A stretch of DNA of 64,000 nucleotides. Origin: Pseudomonas sp. CFII64. Lineage in GTDB: Bacteria; Pseudomonadota; Gammaproteobacteria; Pseudomonadales; Pseudomonadaceae. Under the pieces are notes generated by a model that had not been told where the DNA came from, did not search any database, and worked only from the letters and a program-made list of their open reading frames with translations. Positions 36,064-45,023 of this stretch are shown here, in pieces. The position numbers and the translations under genes are program-made. Each line of letters begins with the position of its first letter. Positions within the stretch are counted from its first letter, which is position 1. The stretch covers positions 1 through 64,000 of the forward strand of contig NZ_ATLO01000044.1 of NCBI RefSeq assembly GCF_000416235.1, in the 5' to 3' direction.

Positions 36064-37230
36064 ATGTACCGGTTTTTCGAGCAACTCAGTTCACGTATTG
36101 CCGCGCCATTTGTCAGTGAAACCAAGCGCGCCAGCAAGGTTTGGCAGTGCCGCTGCGGGCAGTCGATCTTCTTTCCCAATACTCAGTGCCTGTCCTGTTC
36201 CGCAGCGCTGGGCTATTTGCCGGAGCAAGGCCGCCTCTGCACGCTGGAGCCTGGCCCTGAAGAAAGCACCTGGCGCTTGAGCGACGAGCCCGGCGCCGGA
36301 CTGTATCGGCGTTGCGCCAACCTCAGCACTCCAGCGGCCTGCAATTGGCTGTTTCCCGAGCACAACAGCGGGGAATTCTGCATCGCGTGCAGCCTTAACC
36401 GGACCATCCCCGATCTGTCGATAGCGGAAAATGGCGAGCGCTGGTGCAAGGTCGAAACCGCCAAGCGCCGACTCGTGGCGCAGTTGATTTCACTGGGCTT
36501 GCAGGTCATTCCGAAAACCCGGGACGAAGAGCGCGGTCTTGCTTTCGATTTTGTCGGCGTGGACCTGGAAGGCAAGCTGCCTACTACGGGCCATGCCAAT
36601 GGCTTGATCACGCTGGATATCAAGGAAGCGGACGACGATCATCGCGAGAAGGTTCGGGTGCAGATGCATGAACCTTATCGGACCTTATTGGGACATTTCC
36701 GACATGAGGTCGGGCATTACTACTGGGATCGCTTGATCGCCGACACGTATTGGCAGGATGGTTTTCGTAACCTGTTCGGCGATGATCGCGCCAGTTATGC
36801 CGATGCCCTTGATCACCATTACCAGCATGGTGCGCCAGCGGACTGGCAGCAGAGCTTCGTCAGCGCCTACGCCACCATGCACCCGTGGGAAGACTGGGCG
36901 GAAACCTGGGCGCATTACCTGCACATGATGGATGCGGTCGATACCGCGCTGGGCTTTGGCATGAGTGCCCGGGACATGGATCTGGATTACCAGCCATTCC
37001 CGCTGGAAACCCTGTACGACCCGCAGCACCCCGGCGGCCCAGCCTTCCTGTCGTTCGTCAACGCCTGGATCGAACTGGCGGGCATGCTCAACGAACTGTC
37101 ACGCAGCATGGGCCAGCCGGATTTCTACCCGTTCGTGCTGTCGCCGGCGGTCATCACCAAGCTGCATTTCATCCATCTGGTGATTCAGGATGCTGGCGGC
37201 AAGGCGGATGAGGTGTTGCAGGCGCAGTGA
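36064..37230 (+). CDS. Putative zinc-binding metallopeptidase with N-terminal zinc ribbon
   Basis: A 388-residue cytoplasmic protein. Cys pairs near the start (CRCGQSIFFPNTQCLSC, about 25-42) form a zinc ribbon, and a second Cys cluster (CNW and CIAC, about 93-114) follows. The central HEVGHYYWDRL (H214-H218) is a gluzincin-like HExxH, and MHPWEDWAETWAHYLHMMD may supply the third ligand. This matches the uncharacterised family annotated as Peptidase_Mx. No signal peptide. ATG at 36064 has GAGGAG 6 nt upstream. Substrate unknown. Confidence 0.82.
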   Translation: MYRFFEQLSSRIAAPFVSETKRASKVWQCRCGQSIFFPNTQCLSCSAALGYLPEQGRLCTLEPGPEESTWRLSDEPGAGLYRRCANLSTPAACNWLFPEHNSGEFCIACSLNRTIPDLSIAENGERWCKVETAKRRLVAQLISLGLQVIPKTRDEERGLAFDFVGVDLEGKLPTTGHANGLITLDIKEADDDHREKVRVQMHEPYRTLLGHFRHEVGHYYWDRLIADTYWQDGFRNLFGDDRASYADALDHHYQHGAPADWQQSFVSAYATMHPWEDWAETWAHYLHMMDAVDTALGFGMSARDMDLDYQPFPLETLYDPQHPGGPAFLSFVNAWIELAGMLNELSRSMGQPDFYPFVLSPAVITKLHFIHLVIQDAGGKADEVLQAQ

Positions 37231-37244
37231 TTGCTATTGATCTC

Positions 37245-37351
37245 TGTAGGAGGGGACTTGTCCCCGAAAGGCGGTGGCTCAGACAACGTTAACCTGTCGG
37301 ATTTTCGTTGTCAGGACCAGCGCATTCGGGGACAAGTCCCCTCCTGCCGGT
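37245..37351. repeat. REPIN-like inverted repeat, family D copy 2
   Basis: TGTAGGAGGGGACTTGTCCC with an inverted copy flanks about 60 nt. Its internal sequence is also similar to the copy at 18407, including the NNTCGGATTNTCGTTG core. Confidence 0.88.
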
Positions 37352-37352
37352 C

Positions 37353-37382
37353 GTGTAGGCAGGGCCAGTTTGGCTCCTACAC
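37353..37382. repeat. Small inverted repeat overlapping the acetyltransferase stop
   Basis: GTGTAGG (37353-37359) and CCTACAC (37376-37382) with extra CCA/TGG pairing inside. It abuts the family-D REPIN and overlaps the stop codon of the GNAT gene. It may be a decayed REP or a terminator-like hairpin. Confidence 0.5.
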
Positions 37383-37865
37383 AGTCAGCACCAAACGTCG
37401 CTCATACCCGATTCGGCCTTTGTACGCTTCGCCGGTATCGATCCAGCCCTGGCCGAGATACAGATTCAGCGCGGGCAGATTATCGGCGTCCACCGAGAGC
37501 ATTATTTGCTGGATATCCGGCCATTTGGCCCGAACGGCGGCTGGCAAGCCCTGCAAAAAAACCTTTCCCAGCCCTTTGCCTTGCATGCGTCGATCAATCT
37601 GCAGAGCATGCAGCGTAGCCGAGCCTTGGGTCGCCCAAGCCGGTAGAAACTCCCCACGTTTGAGCATGAAGAATCCTACCGGCTGGTCATCCTCCAACAG
37701 GACGAATCCTTCAATATCAGCGGTCGAGCGGACCAGCAGCGTATTCAACGCGCAGTAGATATCCCCCGAAAAGGGCACTTGCTCGGGCAAAATCTCCAGC
37801 CCATCAAGCTGTTTTCGCTGAGTTTCAGTCAGCGTTTGATAACTCACAACCTGGTTTTTCATCAT
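37377..37865 (-). CDS. GNAT-family N-acetyltransferase
   Basis: A 162-residue protein with the acetyl-CoA pyrophosphate loop RRMQGKGLGKVFLQ (about 96-109) and a C-terminal DADNLPALNLYLGQGWIDTG typical of RimI-like GNATs. The acceptor is unknown. It is a single gene; its stop codon lies in a small inverted repeat. Confidence 0.83.
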   Translation of the reverse strand: MMKNQVVSYQTLTETQRKQLDGLEILPEQVPFSGDIYCALNTLLVRSTADIEGFVLLEDDQPVGFFMLKRGEFLPAWATQGSATLHALQIDRRMQGKGLGKVFLQGLPAAVRAKWPDIQQIMLSVDADNLPALNLYLGQGWIDTGEAYKGRIGYERRLVLTV

Positions 37866-38123
37866 CGATCAAAGGCGCCGTCTGACAGGAAATGTAGCCA
37901 GTGCGCATTATGGCAATGAGTGCAAACGCCCGCTCAGGTTAAACACCTGCTTTTCAACCGCCGCCAACGTGTCGCCTGACTGAGTGATGACGGGCGCGGG
38001 CGCGTGTGGCGAATCGGCAGGGAGCAACCCGGCGCGCAGCCGTCACACAAGTGCTTGAGCGCTATCGAGTTTTTTATCCGGATAACGGGTTGTAACTTCG
38101 CGTCAGACCGGTACAATGGCGCG
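37866..38123. other. Intergenic region upstream of the SRP RNA gene
   Basis: About 260 bp, no convincing gene. The right end has the ffs promoter. Confidence 0.5.
38090..38117 (+). promoter_or_regulatory. Probable sigma-70 promoter of the SRP RNA gene
   Basis: -35 TTGTAA (38090-38095) and -10 TACAAT (38112-38117) are 16 bp apart, about 30 bp before the folded RNA. Confidence 0.6.
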
Positions 38124-38144
38124 GCTTGCCGACAGGCGAGCGTC

Positions 38145-38268
38145 GTTATGGTGACCCCATCGGTCCCCCCGCAACGATTACCCGTGAACCTGGTCAGAGC
38201 CGGAAGGCAGCAGCCACAGCGGGAACATTGTGTGCCGGGGTGTGGCTGGTGGGGTTGCCTCCATAACG
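38145..38268 (+). ncRNA. ffs: 4.5S signal recognition particle RNA
   Basis: The conserved apical part is clear: CCCCGCAACG, then GGTCAGAGCCGGAAGGCAGC (compare E. coli GGTCAGGTCCGGAAGGAAGC), then GTGTGCCGGGGTGTGGCTGG. The ends pair: GTTATGGTGACCCCA near 38145 with the tail TGGGGTTGCCTCCATAAC near 38266. The RNA scaffolds Ffh for co-translational membrane targeting. Exact processed ends are estimated within about 5 nt. Confidence 0.93.
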
Positions 38269-38397
38269 CCCCTTCGCAATACCCGAATCCTTTCGCTGCA
38301 CCCCTCTAGATAATCTCGCCTCCGGCAGTACCATGCACAGCATCGTCCAGACTCATCAGCGTCTCGCATAAAGCTACTTCGCCATGGGAATTGTGCC

Positions 38398-38937
38398 GTG
38401 AACCGACTCCAACATTTGCAGCTGATGGCCGACTACAACCGCTGGATGAACGAAAAGGTTTACCAGGCTGCGGCCGGCCTTCCCTGCGACGAACTGCGCG
38501 CCGACCGCAAGGCATTTTTTGGTTCGATCCTCGGAACGCTGAATCATCTGGTTGTCGCCGACACCATTTGGCTCAAGCGCTTTGCCCAACATCCGGCCGG
38601 TCACCCAAGCCTTGAGCTGGTCAAGCATCTGGAAGACCCGCAGGCGCTCAATCAGTTGCTGTTCACCGACCTGCAAGCGCTGCTGGCCCGACGGCAGCTG
38701 CTTGATCAAGTGCTTGTGGCGTGGACGGCAGAATTGTCGGAAGCCGATCTAGATACGGTTTTGTCGTACAGCAACACGGCGGGCATCAAGGCCGACAGAA
38801 ATTTCTACGGCCTGCTGACGCACTTATTCAATCATCAGACGCACCATCGCGGGCAGGCAACGACGCTGCTTTCGCAAGCAGGCGTCGATGTCGGTTCCAC
38901 GGATTTGCTGACACTGGTGCCCAATTCCATTGCCTGA
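38398..38937 (+). CDS. DinB-family protein
   Basis: A 179-residue four-helix-bundle protein with the DinB metal triad: His near 50 in LGTLNHLVVAD and the pair in LFNHQTHHRGQ (about 146 and 150). DinB-like proteins often bind Ni or Zn and include thiol-dependent transferases, but the substrate here is unknown. It starts with GTG at 38398. Confidence 0.88.
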   Translation: MNRLQHLQLMADYNRWMNEKVYQAAAGLPCDELRADRKAFFGSILGTLNHLVVADTIWLKRFAQHPAGHPSLELVKHLEDPQALNQLLFTDLQALLARRQLLDQVLVAWTAELSEADLDTVLSYSNTAGIKADRNFYGLLTHLFNHQTHHRGQATTLLSQAGVDVGSTDLLTLVPNSIA

Positions 38938-38986
38938 AACAGCGTGCGTTGGAGATTCCATGTTCGCGGGCCAGGACGCAGGAATC

Positions 38987-39076
38987 TGTAGGACCGGCTT
39001 TAGCCGGGAGGGCGGTAGGTCTGATGATGCAATTGCTGCGAATGTACCTGCCTCCTCCCGGCTAAAGCCGGTCATC
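38987..39076. repeat. REPIN-like inverted repeat, family A copy 5
   Basis: GTAGGACCGGCTTTAGCCGG on the left and CCGGCTAAAGCCGGTCAT on the right (last bases diverged) flank about 45 nt, between dinB and the amidase end. Confidence 0.85.
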
Positions 39077-39082
39077 CGGTAT

Positions 39083-39577
39083 CTACAGGTTCTTCAACCA
39101 CTGCGCCACATCAAACGACGGACACGCCTTGATGAACTCGTTCGGGGTGATTTTGCCGTCGCCGTTCTTGTCGGGTGACAGGTCGCGATGGCCCAGAATC
39201 CGCGCCTGCGGATAACGTGCCTTGAGTTTGCTCAGCAGGGCTTGCAGCGTGGCGAATTGTTCCGGGGTGAAGTTGTTCTCGGGCTTGTTGTTCGCATCCA
39301 CGCCGCCTGCCAGACAAATGCCGATGGAGTTAGCGTTGTGTCCGCGCACATGGGCGCCCATGGTGTGTTCCGGGCGACCGTTTTCCAGCTCGCCGTTGCG
39401 GCGGATGACGAAGTGGTAGCCGACAGTGTCGAAGCCGCGCTGGATATGCCATTGGGTGATGTCGCGCACGCCGATGTCGGCTGAGGCTTTGGTCGCCGAG
39501 CAGTGGACGACGATCAGATCAGTGCTGTCGCGATCCTTGAGAGTTGAGGTCGGATGGGTTGCTGTTGCCAGGTTCAT
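39083..39577 (-). CDS. N-acetylmuramoyl-L-alanine amidase, T7-lysozyme-like, with EF-hand-like loop
   Basis: A protein of about 164 residues of the amidase_2 family, cutting the lactyl-amide bond in peptidoglycan. Likely zinc ligands are H25 (VVHCSA), H130 (GHRDLSP) and C152 (ACPSFD). Residues 136-147 (DKNGDGKITPNE) match a complete EF-hand calcium loop between the last two ligands. No signal peptide, as in phage endolysins. ATG at 39577 has AGGAATGCAGGT upstream. It resembles prophage or tailocin lysins, but no phage genes are nearby. Cytoplasmic muropeptide recycling (AmpD-like) is an alternative. Confidence 0.88.
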   Translation of the reverse strand: MNLATATHPTSTLKDRDSTDLIVVHCSATKASADIGVRDITQWHIQRGFDTVGYHFVIRRNGELENGRPEHTMGAHVRGHNANSIGICLAGGVDANNKPENNFTPEQFATLQALLSKLKARYPQARILGHRDLSPDKNGDGKITPNEFIKACPSFDVAQWLKNL

Positions 39578-39681
39578 ACCTGCATTCCTTGCAAGATTAT
39601 TGGAACCTTGTAAGGAATACGCTTGGGACATAAGGCACAAGTCGGCTGCTTGCCTCGGCAGCCGACAGAGTTGTCAGCTCC

Positions 39682-41358
39682 TTATGTGGGAAATTGCAGC
39701 GCGTTGGTCAAGTCGCCCATTGGCGCCTGGCCACGCGCGATCATCGCGTTGTCCCGCTCCTGGAGGCCGTTGAGCTTTTCCAGGCCGTGAATACGTGTAA
39801 TCAGACGCAGGATCGAGGCGGTGTCGTACACCGTGTGATCCACCGTGCCTTTGCGGGCGAACGGCGAAACCACCAACGCCGGCACGCGGGAGCCCGGTCC
39901 CCAGCGGTCGCCTTGGGGCGGCGCAACATGGTCCCACCAGCCGCCGTTTTCATCCACGGTGATGACGATCACCATGTTTGGCCATTGCGGGCTGTTGCGC
40001 AGCACCTTGATGACGCGGTCGATGTGCCGGTCGCCAGCGGCGATATCGGCGTAGCCGGCGTGCATGTTCAGATTGCCCTGCGGTTTGTAGAACGTGACCG
40101 CCGGCAATTTCCCGGCTTCGGCGTCGGCGAGGAATTTATTGCTGCGCGATTCATCGCCAAGACCGCCATCGCGCAGGCGCTTGTTGCGTTCAGCCGGGTT
40201 CTGCGGACCTTGCTGGACGAAGTAGTTGAATGGCTGGTGGTGGTACTGAAAGTTGGGGATCTTCGGGATGCCGGTGGAATCCTTGAATTGGTCGAGGGTG
40301 ACTTGCCAGGCACCGGCGTACCACGCCCAGTCGACATTTTTCTGGCTCAGCTTGTCGCCGATGTGTTCATGGCTTTGTGGCACCAGCACGTTAGGCAGGT
40401 CCGGTTTGGAGTAGTCCGGTTTTTCCGGGTCGCGCAGCCAGGTTGGCCAATACGGTGGGGCCAGCGTGTTGACGCCATAGCCGTCTGGCGTCAGCGCGCT
40501 GGGGCCGAATTGCGGTGGCCCGGTCATGGCGCTGGCGGGGGATTTCTCCAGCGGTTTGAGCCGTGTGTCGCGGGGGTTGTCGCTTTCCAGTGCGGCGATC
40601 TGCGATTTCGCCACTGAAGTTGCAGCGCTCGGATAGAACGGCGCAGTGGCTGCAACCAGGTACTGGTGGTTCAGGAAAGAGCCGCCGAAGGCGCCCTGAA
40701 AGAAGTTGTCGCACAGCACGAATTCCTTGGCGACGTCCCACAGGCGCAACGAATACTGGCTTTGCGCGTAATGGCCCATGGTCAAGCCGCCCGCATCGGC
40801 CCAGGCGACGAAGCGGTCATTTTTGCCGCCGTTGATTTGCATCTGATTCTGATAGAACACATGCCACAAGTCCCTGGTCACCAGGCCGAACGGCAAGTCC
40901 TCGCCATCCAGTCCTTTGAGCGGGTAGGGTGCGTTGGTCAGGTTTTCCTGGAATTGGCCGCCAACCGGATAGGTGACGCCATCGACGGTCTGCGGTCCCA
41001 CCTGCAACACGCCGCCCCAGGCGGGCGGCAGGCTTTGCAGCAGCGAGCCGTCACGATCACGCTGCTGATAATCCTCGGGCTTGAGCGCGGAGAGCGGCTT
41101 TTCCACCCCCGGATAGTTGCCGAACAGATTGTTGAAGCTGCGATTCTCGGCGTAAATCACCACCACGGTTTTCACGTTGTCGCTTAGTGCCTTGTCCAGC
41201 GCTGCGCCGCTGAGCGGTGGCATTGTCGCTGCAGTCCCAAGCGCGTCGGCTTTTACGTAGCTGCCAAGCGTCGCGCTGGCGCCCAACACGGCGACGCCGC
41301 CGAGGAAGCGCCGTCTGCTGACGTCGGGTTTGGTGGTGTCGTCCGGGTGGTCGCTCAT
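39682..41358 (-). CDS. Tat-exported phosphoesterase, acid phosphatase AcpA/phospholipase C family
   Basis: A 558-residue periplasmic protein. A twin-arginine signal (SRRRFLGGVAVLGASATLG, about 14-32) is followed by VVVIYAENRSFNNLFGNYPG (catalytic nucleophile region of the AcpA/PLC superfamily) and a metal-binding ENGGWWDHVAPPQGD and SPFARKGTVDHTVYD near the C-terminus. AcpA-type enzymes are acid phosphatases with broad substrates. It is monocistronic. Confidence 0.88.
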   Translation of the reverse strand: MSDHPDDTTKPDVSRRRFLGGVAVLGASATLGSYVKADALGTAATMPPLSGAALDKALSDNVKTVVVIYAENRSFNNLFGNYPGVEKPLSALKPEDYQQRDRDGSLLQSLPPAWGGVLQVGPQTVDGVTYPVGGQFQENLTNAPYPLKGLDGEDLPFGLVTRDLWHVFYQNQMQINGGKNDRFVAWADAGGLTMGHYAQSQYSLRLWDVAKEFVLCDNFFQGAFGGSFLNHQYLVAATAPFYPSAATSVAKSQIAALESDNPRDTRLKPLEKSPASAMTGPPQFGPSALTPDGYGVNTLAPPYWPTWLRDPEKPDYSKPDLPNVLVPQSHEHIGDKLSQKNVDWAWYAGAWQVTLDQFKDSTGIPKIPNFQYHHQPFNYFVQQGPQNPAERNKRLRDGGLGDESRSNKFLADAEAGKLPAVTFYKPQGNLNMHAGYADIAAGDRHIDRVIKVLRNSPQWPNMVIVITVDENGGWWDHVAPPQGDRWGPGSRVPALVVSPFARKGTVDHTVYDTASILRLITRIHGLEKLNGLQERDNAMIARGQAPMGDLTNALQFPT

Positions 41359-41425
41359 GCTGATGGATGCTCGCTGCGAAAGTGTTGCAGGATGTTTCGC
41401 AGGAGCCTAGCGAGGCTGTATGACG

Positions 41426-42196
41426 TTATTGCGACAGTGAGATGCCCGCTGCGGGCAAGGGCGCGGTGTATTTATCGATGATGCGCTGCAACTCGCCGGA
41501 TACCGACATGCGCACTAGCACGCGCAACAGGCGCTGCACCGGAATATCCGGATCGTTGCGCACAATGCAGCCTGCCGGTTGCTCGGTAAGTTGAGTCACG
41601 GCGCGCAGCGGTGGGTCGCCGGGATTGTTGCGGTTGTACCAGTCCAGAGCCATTTTATTGGCCACTGCATATTGATAGCGCCCGACCGCCAGTTTCTTCA
41701 GGACCTGGTCCTGGTTACGGGCGTCTTCGCGAATCAGTTCTTGGCGGTTGAAGAAGGGTTGCAGCACCGGATAGCTATAACCCAGGACTGCACCGACCAC
41801 TTCGCCCGGCGGGAGTTGTGCGGGCCCGGTGATGCTGCGGTCTTGATTCACGGTGACCAGCACGTCGCGCTGGATCAGGATCGGCAGGCTCCAGGTGTAA
41901 TCCCCCGAAAGCCCCGCCGTCCAGGCCTGCGCCGCGTAGCACCGGACATTGACTTCGCCGCGCTCCAGCGCCGCCTGAACGCGCAGTCGGGGCAGCACGT
42001 GATATTCGGCAGTACGCCCGACCTGCGCCGCGAGGCTCTGCATGATGTCGAACAGAATCCCGTCATTGGGCTGGTTGTTGACGATATTCACCAGCGGCAT
42101 TGACCAGCTGTCGGCGATAGAGAAGCGCAGGGGCGTCTCAGCGGCGAAGCTGGAACTGGAAACCACCAGCAAAATGCTCAAGACCAGTTCGCGCAT
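41426..42196 (-). CDS. Periplasmic solute-binding (SBP_bac_3-like) protein
   Basis: A 256-residue protein with a signal peptide (MRELVLSILLVVSSSSFA) and a family 3 solute-binding fold: GILFDIMQSLAAQVGRTAEY, PILIQRDVLVTV and LAVGRYQYAVANKMALDWY. No transporter genes are adjacent, so it may be an orphan sensor or binding protein. Ligand unknown, probably amino acid-like. Confidence 0.78.
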   Translation of the reverse strand: MRELVLSILLVVSSSSFAAETPLRFSIADSWSMPLVNIVNNQPNDGILFDIMQSLAAQVGRTAEYHVLPRLRVQAALERGEVNVRCYAAQAWTAGLSGDYTWSLPILIQRDVLVTVNQDRSITGPAQLPPGEVVGAVLGYSYPVLQPFFNRQELIREDARNQDQVLKKLAVGRYQYAVANKMALDWYNRNNPGDPPLRAVTQLTEQPAGCIVRNDPDIPVQRLLRVLVRMSVSGELQRIIDKYTAPLPAAGISLSQ

Positions 42197-42360
42197 GCAG
42201 CCTTCAGGGTGAGCAATATGAGGCTGATAATAGCCAGCTTATCGGCCGATGTGACATTCATTTGAGGGGCAAGGGAAGATAAGAAATGACACCAGATGCA
42301 ATTTTGCCCCTGCTCCGCTAGCATTAGCGGTCTTCCGCTTCCCAGTTGCGACGGTTTTCG

Positions 42361-44475
42361 ATGAGTTATCAGGTTCTTGCACGTAAATGGCGTCCGCGCT
42401 CGTTTCGCGAAATGGTCGGCCAGACTCATGTGTTGAAGGCCCTGATCAATGCGCTGGACAGTCAGCGGCTGCACCATGCCTATCTGTTCACCGGCACGCG
42501 CGGGGTGGGTAAAACAACGATAGCGCGGATCATAGCCAAATGCCTGAACTGCGAAACCGGCATTACTTCGACGCCGTGTGGGGTGTGTTCGGTATGCCGG
42601 GAAATCGATGAAGGCCGCTTTGTCGACCTGATCGAAATCGACGCCGCCAGCCGCACCAAGGTCGAGGACACCCGTGAACTGCTGGATAACGTGCAGTACG
42701 CGCCCAGTCGCGGACGCTTCAAGGTCTATCTGATCGACGAAGTGCACATGCTGTCCAGTCATTCGTTCAACGCACTGCTCAAGACCCTCGAAGAGCCGCC
42801 GCCGTACGTCAAATTCATTCTGGCGACCACTGATCCGCAAAAACTGCCGGCAACGATCCTCTCGCGCTGCCTGCAGTTCTCGCTGAAGAACATGACCCCT
42901 GAGCGCGTGGTCGAGCATCTGACTCACGTGCTCAGCGTGGAAAACGTGCCATTCGAAGACGATGCGCTGTGGCTGCTGGGTCGCGCCGCCGATGGTTCGA
43001 TGCGCGATGCCATGAGCCTGACCGATCAAGCGATTGCCTTCGGTGAAGGTAAAGTCATGGCCACCGACGTGCGCGCCATGCTCGGAACGCTGGATCATGG
43101 TCAGGTGTTCGACGTCCTGACCGCGTTGATCGATGGCGACGCCCGCAGTTTGCTGGAAGCGGTGCGCCATCTCTCCGAGCAGGGCCCGGACTGGAACGGC
43201 GTGCTCTCGGAAATTCTCAATGTGCTGCACCGCGTCGCCATCGCCCAGGCACTGCCCGAAGCGATCGATAACGGGCATGGTGATCGTGATCGCGTACTGG
43301 CGCTGGCCCAGGCGTTGCCCGCCGAAGACGTACAGTTTTATTACCAGATGGGCCTGATCGGCCGTCGCGATCTGCCTCTGGCGCCTGATCCGCGCGGCGG
43401 CTTTGAAATGGTCCTGCTGCGCATGCTGGCGTTCCGGCCTGCGGACAGTCTGGATGCGCCGAGACAGCCGTTAAAGTCAGTGGGGATCAATCAGGCCACA
43501 GTTGATTCCCGACCAACAGTGGCCGGTGCGGCAATTGTCGCACCGGTAATAACGGCTTCTGCTGTCGTTCCCGTGCTTGAGCCTGTGGTTGAAAAACCAG
43601 CTGCAGCGGTGATCGAAGCTGCGCCCGCGCCAGAAGTTGACCTGCCGTGGAACGAGCCCAAGGCAGCGCCGCCAGCCATAGAACTGGCGGAAGAGATTCA
43701 GACCGACCCGGAAGCCGAGCCCGCTCCCGTTCAGGAATCCGTTCCGGAACCGGTGCTCGATACCGTGGCCGAGCAGCCCGAGCAGCCCGAGCTGACGCCG
43801 ATGCCGACTCCGGCACCCGCGACACCGGTGCCTGATGCGCCTGAAGTTGCAACAGCGCCGCCAGAGATCGCGGCCATGGAAGCGATCCCGCAGCACGCCT
43901 ACGTGCCTGCGCCCATGGATCGCGACGACGAACCGCCGATGGACGACGATTATGTCGAGCCGGATGTGGATATCGATCCGGCGTCCTACAGTTATCTTGA
44001 CGAGCTGGCGCACGAAAGCGTCGCCGAAGAGGTCGAAACAGAACCGGCTCCGGCATTGAATCCGGCAACCGGTCTGGCGCTGGAATGGCTGCAGATGTTC
44101 CTCAAACTGCCGATTTCGGGCATGACGGGCAGCATCGCCGCCAACTGTACGTTGATCGCAATGGACGGCGACGATTGGCTGCTGCATCTGGACCCTGCGC
44201 ACAGCGCGCTGTACAACGCGACTCAGCATCGTCGCCTGAACGACGCGTTGAATCAGTTCAGCGGCCGGACCCTCAACTTGCGTGTCGAGTTGATCAAGCC
44301 TGAGCAGGAAACCCCGGCCCAGGCAGCTTCGCGTCTGCGCGGCGAGCGTCAACGGCAGGCCGAGGCGTCGATCCACGGTGATCCGTTCATCCAGCAGATG
44401 CTGCAACAGTTTGGCGCGGTGATCCGGGAGGATACGATTAAACCTGTAGATGCCCCGGTGGCTCAGACTCTTTAA
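42361..44475 (+). CDS. dnaX: DNA polymerase III subunits gamma and tau
   Basis: A 704-residue clamp-loader ATPase. It begins MSYQVLARKWRPRSF and has Walker A GTRGVGKTT (about 41-49), a four-Cys zinc site CLNCETGITSTPCGVCSVC, DEVHMLSSHSFNALLKTLEE and the sensor LATTDPQKLP. A long low-complexity Pro/Ala/Glu linker (about 380-560) leads to a C-terminal tau domain. I found no A6G slippery heptamer like that used in E. coli to make gamma. It starts 15 bp after a weak in-frame TTG. ybaB and recR follow. Confidence 0.96.
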   Translation: MSYQVLARKWRPRSFREMVGQTHVLKALINALDSQRLHHAYLFTGTRGVGKTTIARIIAKCLNCETGITSTPCGVCSVCREIDEGRFVDLIEIDAASRTKVEDTRELLDNVQYAPSRGRFKVYLIDEVHMLSSHSFNALLKTLEEPPPYVKFILATTDPQKLPATILSRCLQFSLKNMTPERVVEHLTHVLSVENVPFEDDALWLLGRAADGSMRDAMSLTDQAIAFGEGKVMATDVRAMLGTLDHGQVFDVLTALIDGDARSLLEAVRHLSEQGPDWNGVLSEILNVLHRVAIAQALPEAIDNGHGDRDRVLALAQALPAEDVQFYYQMGLIGRRDLPLAPDPRGGFEMVLLRMLAFRPADSLDAPRQPLKSVGINQATVDSRPTVAGAAIVAPVITASAVVPVLEPVVEKPAAAVIEAAPAPEVDLPWNEPKAAPPAIELAEEIQTDPEAEPAPVQESVPEPVLDTVAEQPEQPELTPMPTPAPATPVPDAPEVATAPPEIAAMEAIPQHAYVPAPMDRDDEPPMDDDYVEPDVDIDPASYSYLDELAHESVAEEVETEPAPALNPATGLALEWLQMFLKLPISGMTGSIAANCTLIAMDGDDWLLHLDPAHSALYNATQHRRLNDALNQFSGRTLNLRVELIKPEQETPAQAASRLRGERQRQAEASIHGDPFIQQMLQQFGAVIREDTIKPVDAPVAQTL

Positions 44476-44539
44476 CAGACAGCGTGGCGCCCAACTGTGC
44501 CGCGTCAGATAACTACATCGATTTGCGAGGAGATATCCC

Positions 44540-44866
44540 ATGATGAAAGGTGGCATGGCCGGCCTGATGAAGCAGGCACAGCAGATGCAGGAAAAAATGG
44601 CCAAGATGCAGGAAGAATTGGCCAACGCCGAAGTGACCGGCCAATCAGGCGCAGGCCTGGTGAGCGTGGTGATGACCGGTCGCCATGACGTCAAGCGCAT
44701 CAATCTGGATGACAGCCTGATGCAGGAAGACAAGGAAGTACTGGAAGACCTGATCGCCGCCGCCGTCAACGACGCGGTGCGCAAGATCGAACAGGCCAGC
44801 CAGGAAAAAACCGCAGGCATGACGGCTGGCATGCAATTGCCGCCAGGCATGAAACTGCCGTTCTGA
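44540..44866 (+). CDS. YbaB/EbfC nucleoid-associated protein
   Basis: A 108-residue DNA-binding protein starting MMKGGMAGLMKQAQQMQEKM, with VVMTGRHDVKRINLDDSLM and a C-terminal GMQLPPGMKLPF. It binds DNA and affects nucleoid structure and sometimes transcription. GAGGAG lies 7 nt before ATG at 44540. It lies between dnaX and the reductase gene, with a terminator after it. Confidence 0.95.
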   Translation: MMKGGMAGLMKQAQQMQEKMAKMQEELANAEVTGQSGAGLVSVVMTGRHDVKRINLDDSLMQEDKEVLEDLIAAAVNDAVRKIEQASQEKTAGMTAGMQLPPGMKLPF

Positions 44867-44882
44867 TTGAACCCGCGTGTCG

Positions 44883-44911
44883 AAAATGCCAGGCCCAGTG
44901 CCTGGCATTTT
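44883..44911 (+). terminator. Rho-independent terminator after ybaB
   Basis: A perfect 12-bp stem (AAAATGCCAGGC with GCCTGGCATTTT) and a 5-nt loop are followed by a short T-rich run. Confidence 0.85.
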
Positions 44912-45023
44912 TGTTTCTGCGTGACGTGTAACGGGCTGGCGCAGGCTAATCCGACCGAACGCTGGCCCTGCACGACGGTCTGCTCTGCATACCCGTGGAA
45001 ATCATCACCAAGGAATCCCTGCG

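Noticed and set aside
38004..38309. Possible small protein overlapping the SRP RNA
   Set aside because: The sequence is dominated by the conserved ffs gene; the open frame is incidental.
43477..44973. Minus-strand open frame opposite dnaX
   Set aside because: Antisense to the low-complexity dnaX linker; repeats mirror the Pro/Ala/Glu codons.
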